Shown in pieces: positions 16,114-25,650 of a stretch of 63,724 nt of DNA. Each line of letters starts with the position of its first letter. Within the stretch, counting starts at the first letter, position 1. The stretch is from Kiritimatiellia bacterium (GTDB taxonomy: Bacteria; Verrucomicrobiota; Kiritimatiellia; RFP12; UBA1067): positions 1-63,724 of the forward strand of contig JAFTCL010000051.1 in assembly GCA_017454745.1 (NCBI GenBank). The letters run 5' to 3'. The notes beneath the pieces were generated by a model. It made no database searches and was not told the DNA's origin. It saw only the letters and a list, made by a program, of their open reading frames with translations. The position numbers and the translations under genes are program-made.

Positions 16114-18204
16114 TCAACGCCCGGCGGCTTCAGCCACCGGTTGTATCGCGGACAACGGATCCGAGTCTTTTACCGACAACAGAAAACCGCACCAAGCCTT
16201 ACTGTCCGGCAACCGTTCCGTCCGGGCAATGAACATTTTTCCGTTCAAATCAATCAACCCGACATCGGTCGGCGTACTCATCACCTTGAAGCTGGACAGG
16301 TCAGGGGGACAGACCAATGTGGCAGTGGGATACTCTTTGGAATAGTAACACCCAAAAATGAAATTGCCGCGTTCGTATGACGCAGTCTGGATGCCCAAAA
16401 CGGTGTAACCGGTATCAAGAACATGACGCTTGACGAAATGGAAATCGGGCGTGTAAACATAAACGTAGTTCTGCTTGTGGGTAGGCGGCAATCCTCCTAC
16501 CACATAGAACAGTCCGTCACGGTAGGTGATGCCTCCAGCGCCATGCACCAATTCCGGCACCTTCCATTGGTTTTTGAGCGACAAATCCTTCGTAGCGTAA
16601 GACCACACTTCGCTCACCGCGCCGGTCTCCTTATTGAATTCGCCGCGGTTGACCGCCACATAAAGCGTATCACCCACCACACAGAGATCACCCTGATGCG
16701 GCGGCTGATCCGTCGAAGCGAGAACCCGCCCTTTCAAATCGGTTTTCACAATCCTCCCAGTGAAAGGCCAATAGATGGCTTCACCATCCGTCGCCGTTCC
16801 CTGAAGATGCCCCATCGGATAACTCCCCTCGCAAACAATCGCCCCAGTCGGCAACGGCTTACCCGGTTTCATAAAATCGCATCCGTCAAAGACAACCTCC
16901 GTACAGTCATCCTGCACAACCGGCTCCCGTTCTTCCCGTCCGTCGGCATAACGGAGTTTGACATTCTCGAACCGAACCCCATCCGCGTGGCGCAGGTAGA
17001 ATCCGTATCCCGGCAACATCTTCTTGGCAAACATGCGGTTCTCAGGATATGCCTTCTCCACCTCCGGAATCTCTTCCCTGGCGTTGGCGATCCGCCCACC
17101 GCCCTTGACCGTCAAATCGAGGTTTCGGAGGATAATGCCCTGCGGCCGCATCCCCGGAACGCCCGTAATCGAACTGGCAATCAAGCTCGCCCCGGCTTTA
17201 CAGGTCACGTTCTCAATCAACACGTTCTTCAGAGAACTCTCAATCCCCTGCGTCTTTCGTTTTCCCAAACGGATAAGAATCGGGGTCTGGATGCCGCCCT
17301 CCATCGTGATGTCGTGGACATGGATTGTATCCATCACCCCGCCATCAACCATCTCCAGCGCAATCCCGGCCAACCCGGTGATCGGATCCGTCACCCCCGG
17401 CAACCCCAGCCAATCGCGAATGCGTGAGGCGCTGGCGGGAACAAGCGTGCAATGGTGAATCCGGCAATTTTTGAATCCGCCGTGACTGGCCGTCCCGAAT
17501 TTGATGAAGTTGCAGTTGGACGAAAGCCGGCAATCCCGCACCTCGACATTCTCCGGAACGAAAACGGGATTGTCGCTTTTCAAGCAAATCGCGTCGTCAT
17601 CCGAGTCCACCGTACACTTTTCAATCAGCACATTCTTGGCGTCGATGTCAAACCCGTCGTTGTTGAAATTCACCAGACTGGAAATCGTCACGCTGCGGGC
17701 GACCACGTCCTCGCACTCCTTGAAATAGCAGGTCCAACTGGCAGGATCCTTTAGCGTCACCCCCTCAACCCGCACATCCCGGCAACGATAGAAAAAGGCG
17801 ATTTTCCACCGGTTCGGCGCACTCTCCTTGACAGTGGTACCCCATCCCCGGCCGTCAATCGTACCTTCGCCCTCAATCGCGACCGACTTGGCGTTCACCG
17901 CGCCAACCACCGCCTTGTGACCGGTGTAATCGAGATGGTTGGTCGAACCCAGCAATGTCGCGCCTTTGTCGAGACGGAGCGTAACGCCGTCTTTCAAGAA
18001 AAGCCCGCCCGTCAGATAAGTTCCTTCAGGAAGACGTATCGTCCCGCCGCCCGCGGCAGACACTCGATCGATCTCCGCCTGCATCCGCGCCGTCACCATC
18101 GTTTTCCCGTCGGCCGGCAGTTTCAACACCGTTTCCTCCGCCCGCCCCGGCAACGCCGACATAACCGCCAGCGCCGCGCTGAAAAACACCAAGAACTTTT
18201 TCAT
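16114..18204 (-). CDS. GH28 polygalacturonase-like protein fused to a propeller-like domain
   Basis: A 696-residue exported protein with signal peptide about 1-22. Residues about 30-450 form a right-handed beta-helix of the GH28 type with FNNDGFDID, DSDDDAICLK and ASHGGFKN, the positions holding the catalytic Asp residues and the conserved His-Gly. GH28 enzymes cleave galacturonic-acid or rhamnogalacturonan backbones. From about 455 on, a second domain begins (GSYPMGHLQGTATDGEAIYWPFTG, IVKTDLKGRVLAS) that resembles the complete secreted protein encoded at 23877-24686. The ATG after AAGGAG is preferred to an in-frame TTG one codon earlier. Confidence 0.82.
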   Translation of the reverse strand: MKKFLVFFSAALAVMSALPGRAEETVLKLPADGKTMVTARMQAEIDRVSAAGGGTIRLPEGTYLTGGLFLKDGVTLRLDKGATLLGSTNHLDYTGHKAVVGAVNAKSVAIEGEGTIDGRGWGTTVKESAPNRWKIAFFYRCRDVRVEGVTLKDPASWTCYFKECEDVVARSVTISSLVNFNNDGFDIDAKNVLIEKCTVDSDDDAICLKSDNPVFVPENVEVRDCRLSSNCNFIKFGTASHGGFKNCRIHHCTLVPASASRIRDWLGLPGVTDPITGLAGIALEMVDGGVMDTIHVHDITMEGGIQTPILIRLGKRKTQGIESSLKNVLIENVTCKAGASLIASSITGVPGMRPQGIILRNLDLTVKGGGRIANAREEIPEVEKAYPENRMFAKKMLPGYGFYLRHADGVRFENVKLRYADGREEREPVVQDDCTEVVFDGCDFMKPGKPLPTGAIVCEGSYPMGHLQGTATDGEAIYWPFTGRIVKTDLKGRVLASTDQPPHQGDLCVVGDTLYVAVNRGEFNKETGAVSEVWSYATKDLSLKNQWKVPELVHGAGGITYRDGLFYVVGGLPPTHKQNYVYVYTPDFHFVKRHVLDTGYTVLGIQTASYERGNFIFGCYYSKEYPTATLVCPPDLSSFKVMSTPTDVGLIDLNGKMFIARTERLPDSKAWCGFLLSVKDSDPLSAIQPVAEAAGR

Positions 18205-18246
18205 CAATGAAAATCTCCTTAGATGCGTAACCCAAATTAATTGAAA

Positions 18247-19929
18247 TCACTTGTTCAACAACGTGGCCAACGCTTCGCCTTTTTTCCCTGCCTCGTAAAT
18301 AGCGCGAATATCCTTTCGCGCAAGCGGGCGCGTCCACAGCGCGAAATCATCGATGTAACCCGCAAGCGAGACTATGCACTTGCCGGTACCATCTTGTCCG
18401 ATCCAGAATGGAAAACCGGTTTCCATCTTAATCGACGAAGCGTTTTCCGCGATCCAGTAGAGCTTGCCATCGGGATTGCCCTGATAGAATGTCAGCACGC
18501 CGTCACTATTCCGCGTCACCGCATAAAAGACCCACTTGCCGTAATCGATGTCGAATGTGCCGATATCAATCCGTTTCCGATCGTCCGACAACGCACTGTT
18601 GAAGCAGACGCCGTTCTTCTTGACCGACTCGGTTTTACGCGCCCCGATCAGCACAATTCCGGGATTGCCGCCGCTGTTCCAATCTTTGTTGGACACAATC
18701 GGCGCCTGTGGCTTTTGCGGCGCATCCAGCCGCATCCAGAGCGCAATGGCGAAATCGCCGTTGTTTTCGAACTGGAGTTTTTCCGAACCCTTTACGCAGA
18801 CGCCGCATTCGCGTTTGGCATCCTCCGCCACCTGCAGACATTTGCCGAACTTTCCGCCGTCGGTGCCCGACACGGTGGCACCGTGAAGCTCCGGCGAAAT
18901 CCCGTTGGCTACCCGATTTTCCGGAGTCCCGCTGTCGAACGGCAGGTAGACGGCCAAACCGTCTTTCAGCGGACGCGACGCTTTCTCTTCAGTTGAGTTG
19001 AGAACCTTTCCGTCCAGTTTCATCGGCTTCACGTCCAGCCCGAAATGGGCCAGCATCGTGGGCGCGAGATCGAAATTGCGCGGGATTCCCGCAATCGTGC
19101 CGTTGGAAATGTTCCGCCCCGCGATGACAACCGGAATAGTGGTAGCCTGCCCGCCCCAAATGCCGTGGTGCGGACCGTATCCGCCGTGGTCGCTCGTCAC
19201 CATGATCATCCAATCCTCGTCCTTGAAACTCGGACGTGAGGCGATGGCGGCGATGGTGTCTCCGATAATCCGGTCGGCGATTTTCAGGTCGAGCAGATAT
19301 TCTTTCCCGTACGGATAGAACCCGCTCCGGTGTCCGCCCCAATCAGTCATGTCTATGAAATAAAGCACGGCATCGGGGGCATCGTCGGATGCCATAATCT
19401 TTGGGATGGTCAAGGCGTTGGCCTCATAGTCCCCCGCGACCGGCCAATTGTTGGTGACGACCGATGTGAGCGGAAGGTTCCGCACTTTCGGATGCGGCGA
19501 AAGTTTCTCGTCGCCGCTCCAGGAATAGGTATATAGTGCTTTCGTCTCCGGACGCGCGTCGACCAGTCTCACCAGCCAACTCGGCCATTCGGCGAAATTG
19601 CCTTTGGGCGTTTCGCCGTTTTTGTAAATTCCGGTCTTGGCGGCGGTAACGCCCGTCGCGATGGCGGAGTGGTTCGCGGCGCTGGAGGGCCTGGCATCAT
19701 AAAGCGTATGCGCGGTGAGCGAACACGCGCCTTGGTATCCAGGTTGCCACTTGCCGTCTTTCAAATTCCTCAAGTTGGGCATCTCGGATTCCTCCACGGC
19801 ATCCGCCCGCAATCCATCCACCATAATCATCAGCCCCTTCGGCTTCCGCGCCCCATCGGCGGTGCCGTTTAACGGCAACACCGCACTCAACGCAACGGCA
19901 ACCGCAAAAAAACTCATGCCTTTACTCAT
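18247..19929 (-). CDS. Secreted alkaline-phosphatase-superfamily phosphodiesterase with LamG domain
   Basis: A 560-residue exported protein. After a signal peptide, residues about 30-320 match type I phosphodiesterase / alkaline-phosphatase-like metalloenzymes: LMIMVDGLRADAVE (metal Asp), SSAANHSAIATG (nucleophile region), IDMTDWGGHRSG and VTSDHGGYGPHHG (metal Asp/His). The sulfatase CxPxR motif is absent, so this is not a formylglycine sulfatase. The C-terminal ~220 residues form a LamG/concanavalin-like domain (GLAVYLPFDSG to GYIDDFALWTRPL) that probably binds a glycan. GGAGG seven bases before the ATG fixes the start. The substrate is unknown. Confidence 0.8.
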   Translation of the reverse strand: MSKGMSFFAVAVALSAVLPLNGTADGARKPKGLMIMVDGLRADAVEESEMPNLRNLKDGKWQPGYQGACSLTAHTLYDARPSSAANHSAIATGVTAAKTGIYKNGETPKGNFAEWPSWLVRLVDARPETKALYTYSWSGDEKLSPHPKVRNLPLTSVVTNNWPVAGDYEANALTIPKIMASDDAPDAVLYFIDMTDWGGHRSGFYPYGKEYLLDLKIADRIIGDTIAAIASRPSFKDEDWMIMVTSDHGGYGPHHGIWGGQATTIPVVIAGRNISNGTIAGIPRNFDLAPTMLAHFGLDVKPMKLDGKVLNSTEEKASRPLKDGLAVYLPFDSGTPENRVANGISPELHGATVSGTDGGKFGKCLQVAEDAKRECGVCVKGSEKLQFENNGDFAIALWMRLDAPQKPQAPIVSNKDWNSGGNPGIVLIGARKTESVKKNGVCFNSALSDDRKRIDIGTFDIDYGKWVFYAVTRNSDGVLTFYQGNPDGKLYWIAENASSIKMETGFPFWIGQDGTGKCIVSLAGYIDDFALWTRPLARKDIRAIYEAGKKGEALATLLNK

Positions 19930-20010
19930 CACAAACCCTCCACTTCAATGTTCACCAATAACTTACAGTCAAAACACAAGACTTCGGACTTCAGACTTCC
20001 GGACTCCGCA

Positions 20011-23000
20011 CTACCTGAAAATGATCATTGTTCCCATTACCGGGTAAATACCGTCCGCCGTTTTCTGGAAACCGCATTTGAACGCCCCGTTGGACACGCC
20101 CCGAAAAGTGAGCGTGTCGAGATTGTCCGGGGTCATGTCCGTCCAGTCGATGACACTTTCGCTGGTGAAAAGACTGCGGTCGCCAAGTTCAACATTGACG
20201 GTCGCGCCATCTTCAAACTCCACCGTGCGGTTCCCGTCGGTATTGCCAGTACCGGACCATCCATTGGAAACGATATTCCACGGCCCCTCCTTTTCCGAAA
20301 GGTCGATGGTTGATCCGTTCATCAGCTCGCAGCCGTGGAAATACTCTTTTCCGTCCAGCGCGGTAATCGGCGTAAAAACGCCGTAGACCTTGATCGACGC
20401 AGCGCCATGGTTGTATCCTCCGGTGTACTGCGCCACATAGTTGCTCACCGAAAGAGTCCCGTTCAGGAAAAGCGCGGATGTCTGCATCAACAGGTTCATA
20501 CCGGGTGCGCCGCCGGCAGCACCTCTCTCAAGGCGCAAATAGCCGCCTTCTTCGCCATCTGTCAACTTGTTGAACACTAATGTCCCATTCTCGACCGGAA
20601 TCGGCAGATGTAATTGGGATCCGTATTCAAGTGAAACCGTGAGCGTAAACCCCCGGAGGTCGATTTTCTCCGTACCGACAGGCGTTGAGAACGAGGTGGT
20701 GACGTTTTTCGTAGAGCGGAACACCGAATCGGCGGTGAGCGTCACGCTACCGAAGCCGGACGGACTGTAGAGACCAGCCCCTCCCCCCATGTTCACGGTG
20801 TTGGCAAGGGTTCCTCCGTTCAGGAAGAAACTCTTGTTTGCAAAGCCAAGATTGCCGCGAGCATCGAAGTTGGCGCCAGAGTCCACCGTTATCGTACCGC
20901 CATCCGGTCCCCAGTAGAAGCTGCTTTCGGGACACATTCCATTCGGAGCGTACCCAGTTCCTTCGGCTATGAACACGCCACCCGTAAACGTTTGGCCGGG
21001 GCGCGTCATGCCGAGCCAGCCAGCCCCCTCCTTCACTAGCCTGAGGTTGCCGGAAAGCGTAAAGCCGCTGCACTCCAGATACGAATCCTCATGCGTGACG
21101 CCGATGTGCAGCTCACCGGGCGCACCGGTGGAGGCGTCGGTCACCGACATGGTGACGAAGTCGTAGATGTGCCCATTCTCGGACGACAATGCCGTAGCCA
21201 GCCTGAGCTTGTGCCCGTTCAAGTCCACCGAGCCGATGTCCACGGTGTCGCCCTTATCCGCCGCCGCCGCCCATTCGGCGATGCCTCGCCAGTCACAATC
21301 TGCCGTAAGCCGCACGGAATCAAAGCGGATGGAGTCGCAAACCATCGGCCACGAAGCGGGAATTTGGATTGCGACATCGCCCAAGACGTGGACGGCCGAA
21401 CTCGCGCCCGGCAGACCGTCCGTCACTACTCTGCCCATGAAGTTCGTGCACGCCCAGTTGCCGGGATTCGTGATGTCGTCGCTCACCAAGCCCGTCCAAC
21501 ACGCGATCGCCACGGTCGATTCGTCGGCACCGTAGTAGATGCCGTTCTCCGTGACGACAGGACCTATTCCGGCGTCGGCGGTCTCGTCGTCGAACTTGAA
21601 CGTTACCGTCTCGATGCCGACGGGCGCTTCGCTCCAGCTCACAATCTTGTTGCCCATGGAGAGATCGCGTCCGTGCAGGTCAAGCGTCACCGTGGCGTTC
21701 TCCGCGAAGGTGACGGTGCGGCTGCCGTCTGCGTCGCCCGTGCCGGTCCAGCCGGTCGCCGTCGTGTCCCAGGCTGCCGATTTCGCCGAAAGGTCAATCG
21801 CCGAACCATCCTGCATCACGCATCCATGGAAGTACTCGTACCCGTTAGCGTCCACGCCGGCCGGTGTGAACGTACCATAGACCTTAAGCGGGGCGGGGCC
21901 GTGGTTCCATCTCAACGTATACGCGGCCACGTAGTTACTCACGGAGAATTCGCCGTATGTCTTGAAGGTGGCGCCGCTCATCAGAAGGTTCACTGTCGGC
22001 GAACCGCCGCTCGTGCCGCCATCGAGGGCGAGATACCCTCCGCTCACGACCGACAGCGTACCGTTCTCGACGGCGAGCGGCAGACGCAGATCCGCCCCAC
22101 TGCTGGCACCGAGATCCACGACGAGCGTGTACCCGCCAAGGTCGATCTTCTCCGGCGGGTCTCCTGACGCCGTGAAGTGCGTGTGGTACTTCGTCTGGAA
22201 AGTGGAATCGGCCACAAGCTCTACGGCCCCCAGTCCGTCGCCGGTACTCCTGTTCATGTTCTCGCCGCCGTTCGCGAGCGTGCCGCCCGCTAGTACGAAC
22301 CTCTTCGTGTTGAAATCGTAGTTACCCTTCGTGTCGAATGTCGCGCCCTGCTCCACGCGGATCGTGGTGTTAGAAGGCCCCCAGTAACACTTCGCCTCGG
22401 AATACAGCTTCTGCGCCACGCTCTCGTTCGGCGCGAACGCCGTGCCGGCGGCCACCACCACGCCGCCCGCGAATGTCTGGCCCGCCCTGATGAGCGCAAG
22501 CCTGCCTTCGCCCTCCTTCACCACCTTCATGTTACCGGTGAGAATCGCGGACGATGTGGCGTTAAGGCCGGACGGAACGGCGAAGTGCAGTTCGCCGGGA
22601 TCGCCGGTCGAGGTGTCGGTAATCGTGCCGTCGCCGTACGCGCCGACTATCGTAAGCCTGTGGCCGTTGAGGTCGATGACAGCGGCGGCGTCGAGGCGCA
22701 GGATTCCGCGCACCGTCCAGTCCTTGTCCGCGTCGAGCGTGATGTCCCCTTCGATGTACGCGTCGCCTGCAACGTCCGTCCCACAGGTGAAGTCGGGAGA
22801 CGTGTCCGGCACTCTGCCCAGCAGCGTATCCGACACCTTGTCATACAGATACCCCACGCCGTCCTTGCGCACGGGAATAAGATCCTTGACGATCCTCTCG
22901 CCCTGCGTGAACTGCGCCGAGTAGATGCGGGCATTGCCGGTGTCGCCCACGGAGGTACCGTTGTTGTTGTAGGCGAAAAGGTAGATTGTATTAGTGGCGG

Positions 23001-23496
23001 CGGTGGACGGCCAGGCTCTTGCAATGGCGAGAGACGCATCTTGGCTGTTGTCCACGCCGACGAGACGACGATTCCTGTCGTTCAGGAAGTTAAAGAACAC
23101 ATCGTATGTGGAGCCAACAGAAACAGTTGGACGATCGGCGTTAAGAGGATTCTGCGTATCCCAGGAAAGATACGTTCTGCCGCCGGTGCATCCGAAATAC
23201 CATTTGAAGAAGTTGTAGTTCCGCTTGTCCACAAGCGCCTGGGCTGGATGGTAGCATTGCACGCCGCAGATGGTGGAATCGGATGTGCGAAGCGGCGTGA
23301 AGCGCAGCTTTACGCCCATGTCGTTACCGGGGTAGAGGCCGGTGTCGATGTACGGCACCTTGTTGGCAGCGTTAACCGGTGCTTCGAGGTATTCCACCTG
23401 CGTGTCGTACGGCTTCTCGGCCATCGCGGCAAACACAAATGCTGCCACGAAGGCAGAAACATACGACATTTTTTCAAACGCTTTTCCCGTCGCCAT
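20011..23496 (-). CDS. Large secreted surface protein with two tandem beta-helix-like units
   Basis: An 1161-residue exported protein. Signal peptide about 1-26; residues about 30-225 form a concanavalin-like sandwich (PYIDTGLYPGNDMGVKLRF to VSDTLLGRV). Two homologous units of roughly 400 residues follow. Each contains a DLNGH strand, a STG-PGELH segment, VKEG-G-L, GQTF-GGV, YWGP, FFLNGGTLAN or its equivalent, NGTL and SVSNYVA-YT, and ends with EYFHGC and W-GTG--DG-RTV. Between them is a short W-G--S-D-NP-NW motif. The repeats resemble autotransporter passenger strands, but no outer-membrane barrel or sorting tag is visible at the C-terminus. AAAGGAG six bases before the ATG fixes the start. 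Adhesion or glycan binding is a guess. Confidence 0.75.
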   Translation of the reverse strand: MATGKAFEKMSYVSAFVAAFVFAAMAEKPYDTQVEYLEAPVNAANKVPYIDTGLYPGNDMGVKLRFTPLRTSDSTICGVQCYHPAQALVDKRNYNFFKWYFGCTGGRTYLSWDTQNPLNADRPTVSVGSTYDVFFNFLNDRNRRLVGVDNSQDASLAIARAWPSTAATNTIYLFAYNNNGTSVGDTGNARIYSAQFTQGERIVKDLIPVRKDGVGYLYDKVSDTLLGRVPDTSPDFTCGTDVAGDAYIEGDITLDADKDWTVRGILRLDAAAVIDLNGHRLTIVGAYGDGTITDTSTGDPGELHFAVPSGLNATSSAILTGNMKVVKEGEGRLALIRAGQTFAGGVVVAAGTAFAPNESVAQKLYSEAKCYWGPSNTTIRVEQGATFDTKGNYDFNTKRFVLAGGTLANGGENMNRSTGDGLGAVELVADSTFQTKYHTHFTASGDPPEKIDLGGYTLVVDLGASSGADLRLPLAVENGTLSVVSGGYLALDGGTSGGSPTVNLLMSGATFKTYGEFSVSNYVAAYTLRWNHGPAPLKVYGTFTPAGVDANGYEYFHGCVMQDGSAIDLSAKSAAWDTTATGWTGTGDADGSRTVTFAENATVTLDLHGRDLSMGNKIVSWSEAPVGIETVTFKFDDETADAGIGPVVTENGIYYGADESTVAIACWTGLVSDDITNPGNWACTNFMGRVVTDGLPGASSAVHVLGDVAIQIPASWPMVCDSIRFDSVRLTADCDWRGIAEWAAAADKGDTVDIGSVDLNGHKLRLATALSSENGHIYDFVTMSVTDASTGAPGELHIGVTHEDSYLECSGFTLSGNLRLVKEGAGWLGMTRPGQTFTGGVFIAEGTGYAPNGMCPESSFYWGPDGGTITVDSGANFDARGNLGFANKSFFLNGGTLANTVNMGGGAGLYSPSGFGSVTLTADSVFRSTKNVTTSFSTPVGTEKIDLRGFTLTVSLEYGSQLHLPIPVENGTLVFNKLTDGEEGGYLRLERGAAGGAPGMNLLMQTSALFLNGTLSVSNYVAQYTGGYNHGAASIKVYGVFTPITALDGKEYFHGCELMNGSTIDLSEKEGPWNIVSNGWSGTGNTDGNRTVEFEDGATVNVELGDRSLFTSESVIDWTDMTPDNLDTLTFRGVSNGAFKCGFQKTADGIYPVMGTMIIFR

Positions 23497-23571
23497 AGAT
23501 TACTCCTTTCTCAAATGAGGTTTTCAAACCCCCACCGCCTAAAGACACCATACCTTTAGCATGACAAAATA

Positions 23572-23600
23572 AATCTACCAAAATATTACCCAAAAAGCAA
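23572..23600 (-). promoter_or_regulatory. Candidate promoter of the surface protein gene
   Basis: On the minus strand: TTGCTT, a 17-base spacer, then TAGATT, about 75 bases upstream of the ATG. The -10 is weak, so this is tentative. Confidence 0.4.
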
Positions 23601-23729
23601 GGAGAAGGCGCAGTGCTAGCGCGGGTATAATCAGCGTAACATAATAATTACTTGACGAACCGGGACGGTCGCTTTCTGTTCCTCTTCGCGTCTGTATGGA
23701 TCGCGCAACTTTTTGTTGAGAATGCGCGA

Positions 23730-23758
23730 TTGTCAGCAGAGGAAACTTATGCTATCAT
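23730..23758 (+). promoter_or_regulatory. Promoter of the propeller protein / metallophosphoesterase pair
   Basis: TTGTCA, a 17-base spacer, then TATCAT with an upstream TGC (extended -10). It leaves a leader of about 110 bases before the ATG at 23877. The rest of the 380-base divergent spacer holds no gene I can support. Confidence 0.55.
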
Positions 23759-23876
23759 ACAATATGCGTTGGGAAAGAAGAGAAAAGCGCGACCATACAT
23801 GAAGCGGGGGCTACAAGCGGGCGAAGCGCTAACGGTGCGCCGCCATCGACGCACTTTTACGAAAGGATACAGAAAA

Positions 23877-24686
23877 ATGAAACTGAAATTGTTCATGATT
23901 GCCGTTGTGGCATGCGCGGTCCTCACAACCGCCGGCAAGATGCCGGACGTGACGGAGATTGTCCTGCCCGGCGAATATCCGGGCCACCTCCAGGATGTCT
24001 GGTGGGACGGCGGCGAACACATCTACTGGGCGCACACGTGGGACATCGTGAAGACGGATCTCAATGGCAAGATCCTCCGCCATGTCCAAGTCGAGGGCCA
24101 CAACGCAGGCTGCCAGTTGAAGGACGGCAAGCTCTACGTGGCCGTCTGCCCCACGGAAAAGCGGCGGATTATGGCATGGGGCCCCGAGAGCCGCCTCCAG
24201 GTGAACGAGTACGACGCGGACACGCTTACGCTCAAGACGAAACATGTCATGTCCGCCAACGACCGCGCGGGGTCGTTTGCCATCCTCGAGGACGGCTCGT
24301 TCGTCATCGGCTGCCTGCGCCCAGGCGACATCACCGCCTCCCAAGTGAGGTTCCACCACGTCAGCGCGGACTTCGCCATCCTCTCCACGCATCTAATCGA
24401 CAACCTGAAGATTAAGATGGGCATCGAGACAATCAAGCGTTACGGCGATTCGCTCTACCTCTTCTGCTACGGCGCTCCAATCGTGCGCCTCGACGCGAAG
24501 ACGTTCAAGGAGACGGGGCGTCTGGCCGGGTTCAACGGGACGCGCGGGTTCATCTACGACGGACAAAACGGTTGGCTCGGCACATCCACGCGCATCAAGG
24601 ACAAGAAGTCGGCCGGCTGGCAGTCTAAGCTCGTGCGTGTCGAGAAAAACGTCAAGCTGACGGAGTTCTTTGAACCGAAGAAATAG
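23877..24686 (+). CDS. Secreted propeller-like protein, related to the C-terminal domain of the GH28 protein
   Basis: A 269-residue exported protein with signal peptide about 1-19. Repeated strand-turn units (HIYWAHTWDIVKTDLNGKIL, GKLYVAVC, FAILEDGSFVIGC, YGDSLYLFCYG, GFIYDGQNGWLGT) suggest a beta-propeller. The opening segment PGEYPGHLQDVWWDG and the phrase IVKTDLNGK align with the C-terminal domain of the GH28 protein 6-8 kb away (GSYPMGHLQGTATDG, IVKTDLKGR). The ATG after AAAGGA starts the signal peptide; longer frames upstream lack one. A metallophosphoesterase follows after 22 bases, so the two probably work together. No enzymatic motif is seen; function unknown. Confidence 0.75.
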   Translation: MKLKLFMIAVVACAVLTTAGKMPDVTEIVLPGEYPGHLQDVWWDGGEHIYWAHTWDIVKTDLNGKILRHVQVEGHNAGCQLKDGKLYVAVCPTEKRRIMAWGPESRLQVNEYDADTLTLKTKHVMSANDRAGSFAILEDGSFVIGCLRPGDITASQVRFHHVSADFAILSTHLIDNLKIKMGIETIKRYGDSLYLFCYGAPIVRLDAKTFKETGRLAGFNGTRGFIYDGQNGWLGTSTRIKDKKSAGWQSKLVRVEKNVKLTEFFEPKK

Positions 24687-24708
24687 CTTCTGGCGAAAGG
24701 GAAGAGAC

Positions 24709-25650
24709 ATGTTGACAAGAAGACTCTTCATCGCCGGGCTGGCCGCCTCGTTCACGACGGAGCCGCGCAAGCTGTTCGCCAAGGAGGAGGCGGACTTCGA
24801 CGACAACCTGCTCGTGTTCCTCTCCGATGTCCACGCGGGCGCGGCCAAGACGTGCAAGTATGCGCGCAAGAAACTCCAGGAGGCTGTGACCGAGATTCTG
24901 AAGATGCGCCCGTTGCCGCGCCGTGTGCTGGTGTTCGGGGACGTGGCACACGTTTACGGGCTGGGCGTGGACTACGATGTCTCGCGGCCCTCGTTCAAGC
25001 TGCTGGAGGATGCCGGCATCACTGTGACGGTTGGCATGGGCAACCACGACCGCCGCAGCGAGTTCGCCATTCGCTGGCCGGAAGCTCAAAAGAAGTCGCT
25101 CGTGCCGGGCCGGTTCGTGCATCTGGTCGAGACATCGCACGTCGGCTTCCTGATGCTCGACTCCCTGCAAGGGACTGACGACCGCGCCCAGAATGACTTC
25201 GGACCAGTCCCCGGTGCGCTGTCGGATGACCAGCAGGTGTTCCTGAGCGACTTTCTCTCCAAGCGGACGAAACCCGTCATCCTCTGCGCGCACCACGCTC
25301 CCAAGGAACTGAGCCTCTGCGGCAAACCGCTCCCCCACGTCGTTGTCACCACGCCCTGCATCGCCGGATACATCCACGGACACAACCACCGCTGGATGAG
25401 AGCCTGGATACGCGACAAAGACCAGAAAACCCCTGAACGCGCCAAGCATGTGCTGTGTCTGCCGTCCAACGGCCTGTGGGGCGACATCGGCTACGCCACG
25501 TGCCGCGTATCGCCGGGAAAGGTGGAGGTCGCTCCGGCGCTGAAGGACTTTTGGCTGTCGCGTCCCGTGTCCGCGGAATGCCGTCCGCCCGAATGGGACG
25601 ACATCCTCGCCGAGGGCCGCGCCTCCGGCCCGTGTACCTTCCGTTTCTAG
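24709..25650 (+). CDS. Secreted metallophosphoesterase (calcineurin-like)
   Basis: A 313-residue protein. Its N-terminus (MLTRRLFIAGLAASF) has a twin-arginine-like signal. The metal-binding blocks of the calcineurin-like family appear in order: FLSDVHAG, VFGDVAH, GMGNHDRR, CAHHAP and GYIHGHNHRW. Such enzymes hydrolyse phosphomonoesters or diesters using two metals. The substrate is unknown. The start is chosen by AAAGGGAAGAG just upstream and by the signal sequence. It shares a transcript with the propeller-like protein. Confidence 0.85.
   Translation: MLTRRLFIAGLAASFTTEPRKLFAKEEADFDDNLLVFLSDVHAGAAKTCKYARKKLQEAVTEILKMRPLPRRVLVFGDVAHVYGLGVDYDVSRPSFKLLEDAGITVTVGMGNHDRRSEFAIRWPEAQKKSLVPGRFVHLVETSHVGFLMLDSLQGTDDRAQNDFGPVPGALSDDQQVFLSDFLSKRTKPVILCAHHAPKELSLCGKPLPHVVVTTPCIAGYIHGHNHRWMRAWIRDKDQKTPERAKHVLCLPSNGLWGDIGYATCRVSPGKVEVAPALKDFWLSRPVSAECRPPEWDDILAEGRASGPCTFRF

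Noticed and set aside
18247..19929. Reading the phosphodiesterase-LamG protein as a sulfatase
   Set aside because: The sulfatase CxPxR/CxAxR activation motif is absent; the SSAANHSAIATG block fits type I phosphodiesterases.
20011..23496. Calling the surface protein a classical autotransporter
   Set aside because: No C-terminal outer-membrane beta-barrel is visible.
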